Positions 60,701 to 64,000 of a DNA stretch of 64,000 nt are shown here, in pieces; position 1 is the first letter of the stretch; each line of letters opens with the position of its first letter. Source of the DNA: Temnothorax longispinosus. Taxonomy: Eukaryota; Arthropoda; Insecta; Hymenoptera; Formicidae. The stretch lies in NCBI RefSeq assembly GCF_030848805.1, contig NC_092363.1, forward strand, positions 23,623,828 through 23,687,827. The letters are read 5' to 3'. Made by a program: the position numbers and the translations under genes. The notes under the pieces are model-generated. The model saw nothing but the letters and a program-made list of their open reading frames with translations. It did no database searches and was not told the origin of the DNA.

Positions 60701-63133
60701 CTTACAGACACCTGAGGAAAATATGTGCATATTATGACTGATTTAATTCCTCTATCGCGCATCCAAATTGCTTAACTTTTCTTCATTTATCTTTTTTGTA
60801 ATTAATTAACATCTTTTTTGTGTATACTAACTTTTTGGTTTAATTGAGTAAGCTGGAGCGCAAGTTTATATTGTCCGCTTCGTAAATATATTTTACTCGG
60901 TAGTTACAAGAAATGGAATGATCAGAAATTTTATGTATGTATTATACTAGGTGTTAAATTATAGTGTGTGATATTAAGCATAAATGAGACTGGAAGCGCT
61001 GGTTTATGGGCAGATTAGATAACAATTCTGATCTGTCCATATTAATGTGTTTGAAAATATTTAACTTGATGAATCAATCTTGCAATTTTATAGATTTCAA
61101 AAAATGACACTGATAACTGTTTGATTAACTTAATTATTGATATGGTGACCATATATAAACCAGTGACTTAAACTCATGGAAATATCTTTCGAATTATGTT
61201 CTTTCTCAGCACATTACATGATCCATAACAAATCCGATCGGAACTGAAAGGCCACGCGGAACGAACATAATGCGAATTATTTTCTATTTTAGATTTACTT
61301 TCCAAGCATTAGTTGTTTATTGCACTATGACCAATTAATCCACTCTAATCATTTGTTAAGTTATTCTTTAAGTTATTCTTTAAAATCCTATTAATTTAAT
61401 TTTTATGTATCTACATATAAACTTTGTAAATATGCATTTAAAGTTAACATAAAATATGAGTTACAGTAAATGTGTGTGTGTAGGAAAATGTTGTGCTTAT
61501 GTTGCATTTTACGATATCTCGATTTTTAAACATTCTTAAATTATTTGAAATATCGATCAAAATAAAAGAAAATTGCATGTATTATCAGACATGTTATGAT
61601 CAATCGATATAAATACTGTTCTTAAACAAAATTTGCCATTTATAAAATTTAATTATTTTATACAAACGTGATTTTTGAAATAACGGATTTAATAACTTAT
61701 TAATATTTAATATTTTCTAAATATCTAATATTTAACCTTCCGGAGGCGGACGCCGGATCACTCGTGATCCATGCCTTGACTTTGTTTTGTTTAAAATGTA
61801 CGGCTCAAGGAGTCTTGAGCTCTAAATAAAAAAAACAAAACAAATAAATGAGTAACCCACCTCTGGAGGGTTAATTGAGTTATGCGAATTGATATCTTTT
61901 TTTATTTCTTTTTTATCTCTCTTGATATATTTCTTTGTACTTACTGTAAGTTCCATGAATTGACTTCAGAAAAATCATGCACAATCACTGTAACAGTATT
62001 GTAACATATAAGTACACTATAACATGTGTAAATATTAACCCATTAAGTACCACCGTGGATCAATTTTATTTTTTTTATAATTAATATTTAATAAAATAAT
62101 TAATTACTAATTATTAGTTATCTTTTTGATCATTAATAAAAACTAAAAATTGGCAGTTAATGGGTTAAAGCAACGATGTACAGGACACTACTGTATGAGG
62201 TTGTATCCTTCGATCCTGCTTTTGATCCCGCCACGTTCTCCTCATGCATGAGTTTCTTTCACATTTCTTTCATATTTCAACGATCATTTCACCCGCGATG
62301 AAACCGCGAAGGCTAGATACATGCTCTGGTAGTGAGAATGGCAATGACTATTTTGTATCTCGTATGATTTCCGAGATTATTTTGCTAAGGTATTTTTTTC
62401 TATCGAATTATGTTGGATAAAAGATACAAGTGTGAAATAATTGATCTTTTTATATGCCTTTTTGTTTTATCTAACCGTGGAATTCCAAAACTTTATAACC
62501 TGTTATACATAGGTTAAAAAATAATTTTATTCTTCTTTAATTTTTTTAGAAAGATTACACTATTTTTGTTGATATGCTATATAAATTTTAATTTTAACTA
62601 TGCGTATAATGGACAAGTCATTTCCAGCATGATAGATTTTTTTTTTTTTTTTTTTTTTTAGTAAATTTTAACTACGCGCATGCCATTTCTAAATTCATAC
62701 AAATTGGTCAAAATAACGTGTTACGATGTTAAAACAACTTATGATGTACTTTATGATCAGAAATCGAACGAGAAAATTTTTTAGAAGATACAACTTTTAT
62801 TCATATAGAATACTAAAACAGTGCGTTACAGTACAATCAAATTATTTTCAAAATAGGTTTTATGGTCATGCTCTTTTGAAGAAATAATTATTGGACAATA
62901 TAATTATTGTATAAAATAATTTTCATTGAATATATACGTTTTTTTGTTTCGAGCGCCACGTGCATTAGATTTTTCCTTTTAATATAAAAGGATATAAACA
63001 ATCGGTATGCATTGATAACTGATCCCATTGTCTCTTTATACCGTGTGTTCCATGAAAGCAGATGGATACGGCTATGGCAGTGGTAATTACGACGGTGGCT
63101 ACAGTGGCGGGCGCGGTGGCGCACGCGGTAAAG
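54717..63133 (+). CDS. sqd: RNA-binding protein Squid (hnRNP A/B-type, two RRMs)
   Basis: Exons 54717-54847, 58464-58499, 58942-58982, 59254-59381, 59631-59777, 59868-59999 and 60234 onward join in phase. Reading to the stop at 60521 gives 300 aa. Residues 1-56 are acidic and Asn/Gln/Glu-rich. RRM1 starts at 57 with KLFVGGLSW and has RGFAFIVF. RRM2 starts at 137 with KIFVGGLST and has KGFCFITF. A Gly/Tyr-rich tail follows from about 219. KVDPKKAKARHGKIFVGGL and the tail match insect Squid closely. Squid packages and localises mRNA (gurken in Drosophila) and influences splicing. A donor inside the last exon (GGATACG|GTAATT at 60498) joins in phase 1 to 63062-63133, giving a longer isoform that continues past the window through G|GTACGC. 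Drosophila squid is likewise spliced alternatively at its 3' end. Confidence 0.95.
54848..58463. other. sqd intron 1
   Basis: 3.6 kb. The first 600 bp are CpG-rich, as an extension of the promoter region; the rest is AT-rich. A (TTTTC)n-like pyrimidine run lies near 58308-58340. Frames of 60-95 aa inside show no domain. Confidence 0.6.
58464..58499 (+). CDS. sqd: 36-base cassette exon of sqd
   Basis: Encodes SAGANQDSLND plus the halves of two Arg codons. Phases are 2 on both sides (GACAG|GT before, GATAG|GT after), so inclusion or skipping keeps the frame and only changes the linker before RRM1. Confidence 0.75.
58987..59013. repeat. (TA)n microsatellite in a sqd intron
   Basis: Runs directly after the donor of the third exon (A|GTGAGTAATATAT). 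Confidence 0.85.
60234..60521 (+). CDS. sqd: sqd Gly-rich exon with proximal stop
   Basis: Starts VDVKKATPKP and continues as GG, GGY and GYG repeats, ending GYGNFIVYY and TAA. The final residues come from reading through the internal donor at 60498. AATAAA at 60628-60633, 107 bp after the stop, would serve this short isoform. Confidence 0.85.
   Translation, partial: VDVKKATPKPDGMIGMRGGPGGRGGRGGRGGRGRGFGQGGWGQGGYGGGYGGGYGQGGYGGGYDGYGYDYYGGGGYGGYGGGYDYSGYGNFIVYY
61736..61870. mobile_element. 135-bp piggyBac-like MITE
   Basis: Ends CCTTCCGGAGG and CCTCTGGAGGG, flanked by TTAA at 61732-61735 and 61871-61874. Contains GGATCACTCGTGATCC and CTCAAGGAGTCTTGAG hairpins. Confidence 0.7.
62039..62164. 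mobile_element. 126-bp piggyBac-like MITE
   Basis: Ends CCCATTAAGTACCA and TTGGCAGTTAATGGG, flanked by TTAA at 62035-62038 and 62165-62168. Confidence 0.65.
62637..62660. repeat. Poly-T run
   Basis: About 24 consecutive T residues in the alternative sqd intron. Could be the tail of a small minus-strand retroposed copy, but no source sequence was recognised. Confidence 0.6.
63062..63133 (+). CDS. sqd: Distal alternative exon of sqd
   Basis: Acceptor AAAGCAG, then codons reading GYGYGSGNYDGGYSGGRGG after the split codon, and donor AAAG|GTACGC in phase 1. The Gly/Tyr/Arg composition continues the Squid tail. Downstream exons lie beyond the right edge. Confidence 0.8.
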
Positions 63134-64000
63134 GTACGCATTATAGCGTCCTTTCTTTTATATTTTATATTTATATATCCCCCATCCGTATCGTTATAAA
63201 TTTTAAATGGCATATATTCCGATTGAATTATCGCCCACACGCATCTTCTCTTACATTAGCTACATTCATCTATCCGTTACTTCCTTGCGTCACTCGAAAC
63301 TGAGAGTCTTATTCTCCTCATCTCTGTCATCTTCATTCCTCTGTCCCTTACTCAAGCATCTAGTTTTGTTTCTGTCTTTTATATTATTTGTTTCGCAAGT
63401 GGATAATGTGTATGTAGCGTGTATGTGTGGAAAGATGAATGAATACAAGGGAGAAGTTAACATCCACTAGTAATTTATATCGGTTGCATGTGTCAAAAAA
63501 GAATTATATTTAACATACATTTGGGAAGCCAATTGTAACATACTGTATAATTATGTATCACGATACTGTAAATTATTACCTGCGATCATCCATTTTTTCT
63601 ATTTATCTTCCAACTGACTCATAATGTTCGTAATGTCAGTTAACATCATTTAAGAATGTAATTAATATTATCACTCTTAAGGCCCCCGCACAATGAAAAA
63701 TATGAGGAACAAGGAACGGATATTAACGATTAGAAATAAAAAATCAGGAATAAAGCTGGTGGAGCATTAATATACGGCTTCCGATAGGTTAAAAATCTAT
63801 GGTCTGTGTTATTCCCTGTTTCTGTTGCCTATATTTTTCATCGTGTATCCAACTTTATTCTTGATTCTTTAGTCCTAATCGCTAATAATATCTGTTCCGT
63901 GTTCCTTATATTTTTCATTGTGCAGAGGCCTTTACGAAGTACACACTTAACCTTGGATATTCCTAAAAACTTCTTTTATATGCAAGACGCAGCGATTTTA
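63134..64000. other. sqd intron continuing past the window
   Basis: T-rich at 63150-63410, otherwise AT-rich. CATTGTGC- and GCACAATG-type motifs (63687-63694 and 63917-63924) may bound another inverted-repeat element of about 240 bp. No exon recognised. Confidence 0.45.

Larger units (their letters stand above)
60522..63061. other. sqd proximal 3' UTR and alternative intron
   Basis: AT-rich, with the proximal AATAAA at 60628-60633. Two TTAA-flanked MITEs lie at 61736-61870 and 62039-62164, and a T run at 62637-62660. No further coding exon recognised. Confidence 0.55.

Overview
This is eukaryotic DNA: genes are split by GT-AG introns, most of the sequence is AT-rich, and it is crowded with short inverted-repeat transposable elements. 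The proteins are insect-like: a Squid-type hnRNP with alternative 3' ends, an insect-style high-affinity choline transporter, a gustatory receptor and a chitin-binding peritrophin domain. The repeat style (TTAA- and TA-flanked MITEs, AATCG-rich ends, Penelope-like elements) suggests a hymenopteran, most likely an ant. That species-level guess is inference.

Five protein-coding genes could be assembled exon by exon with consistent splice phases. In order they are: (1) ChT, choline transporter, minus strand, 5 coding exons, 5600-14774, 601 aa. Candidate non-coding leader sequence lies upstream, and a strong splice donor sits beside the GC-rich island at 18.1-19.0 kb. (2) A small secreted protein with one chitin-binding type-2 domain, minus strand, two exons 3.3 kb apart, 22059-25630, 98 aa. 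(3) An uncharacterised multi-EF-hand protein, minus strand, 12 coding exons, 33611-39417, 727 aa. (4) A gustatory receptor, plus strand, 7 exons, 45984-48587, 404 aa, followed by a broken gustatory-receptor first exon at about 49.36-49.85 kb. (5) squid (sqd), plus strand, from 54717 to beyond the right edge, with a proximal stop at 60521 and a distal alternative exon at 63062. The genes show no operon-like or shared pathway relationship; they are ordinary neighbours.

The rest is mostly mobile DNA. A 1.67-kb near-perfect palindrome occurs twice in opposite orientation (1-2139, cut by the window edge, and 43659-45332). The first copy carries a nested TTAA-flanked element, and the second copy shows its empty site. 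The ChT introns hold three inverted-repeat elements, one with a tRNA-like sequence. A decayed LINE (27.9-29.2 kb) is interrupted by a 120-bp MITE. A frameshifted Penelope-like element with a GIY-YIG domain lies at 30.0-33.1 kb and ends near a hammerhead-like motif. The 39.6-53.4 kb stretch is a dense cluster of palindromic elements, including a 1.96-kb foldback element with internal 143-bp tandem repeats. I found no bacterial-type operon, CRISPR array or defence system.
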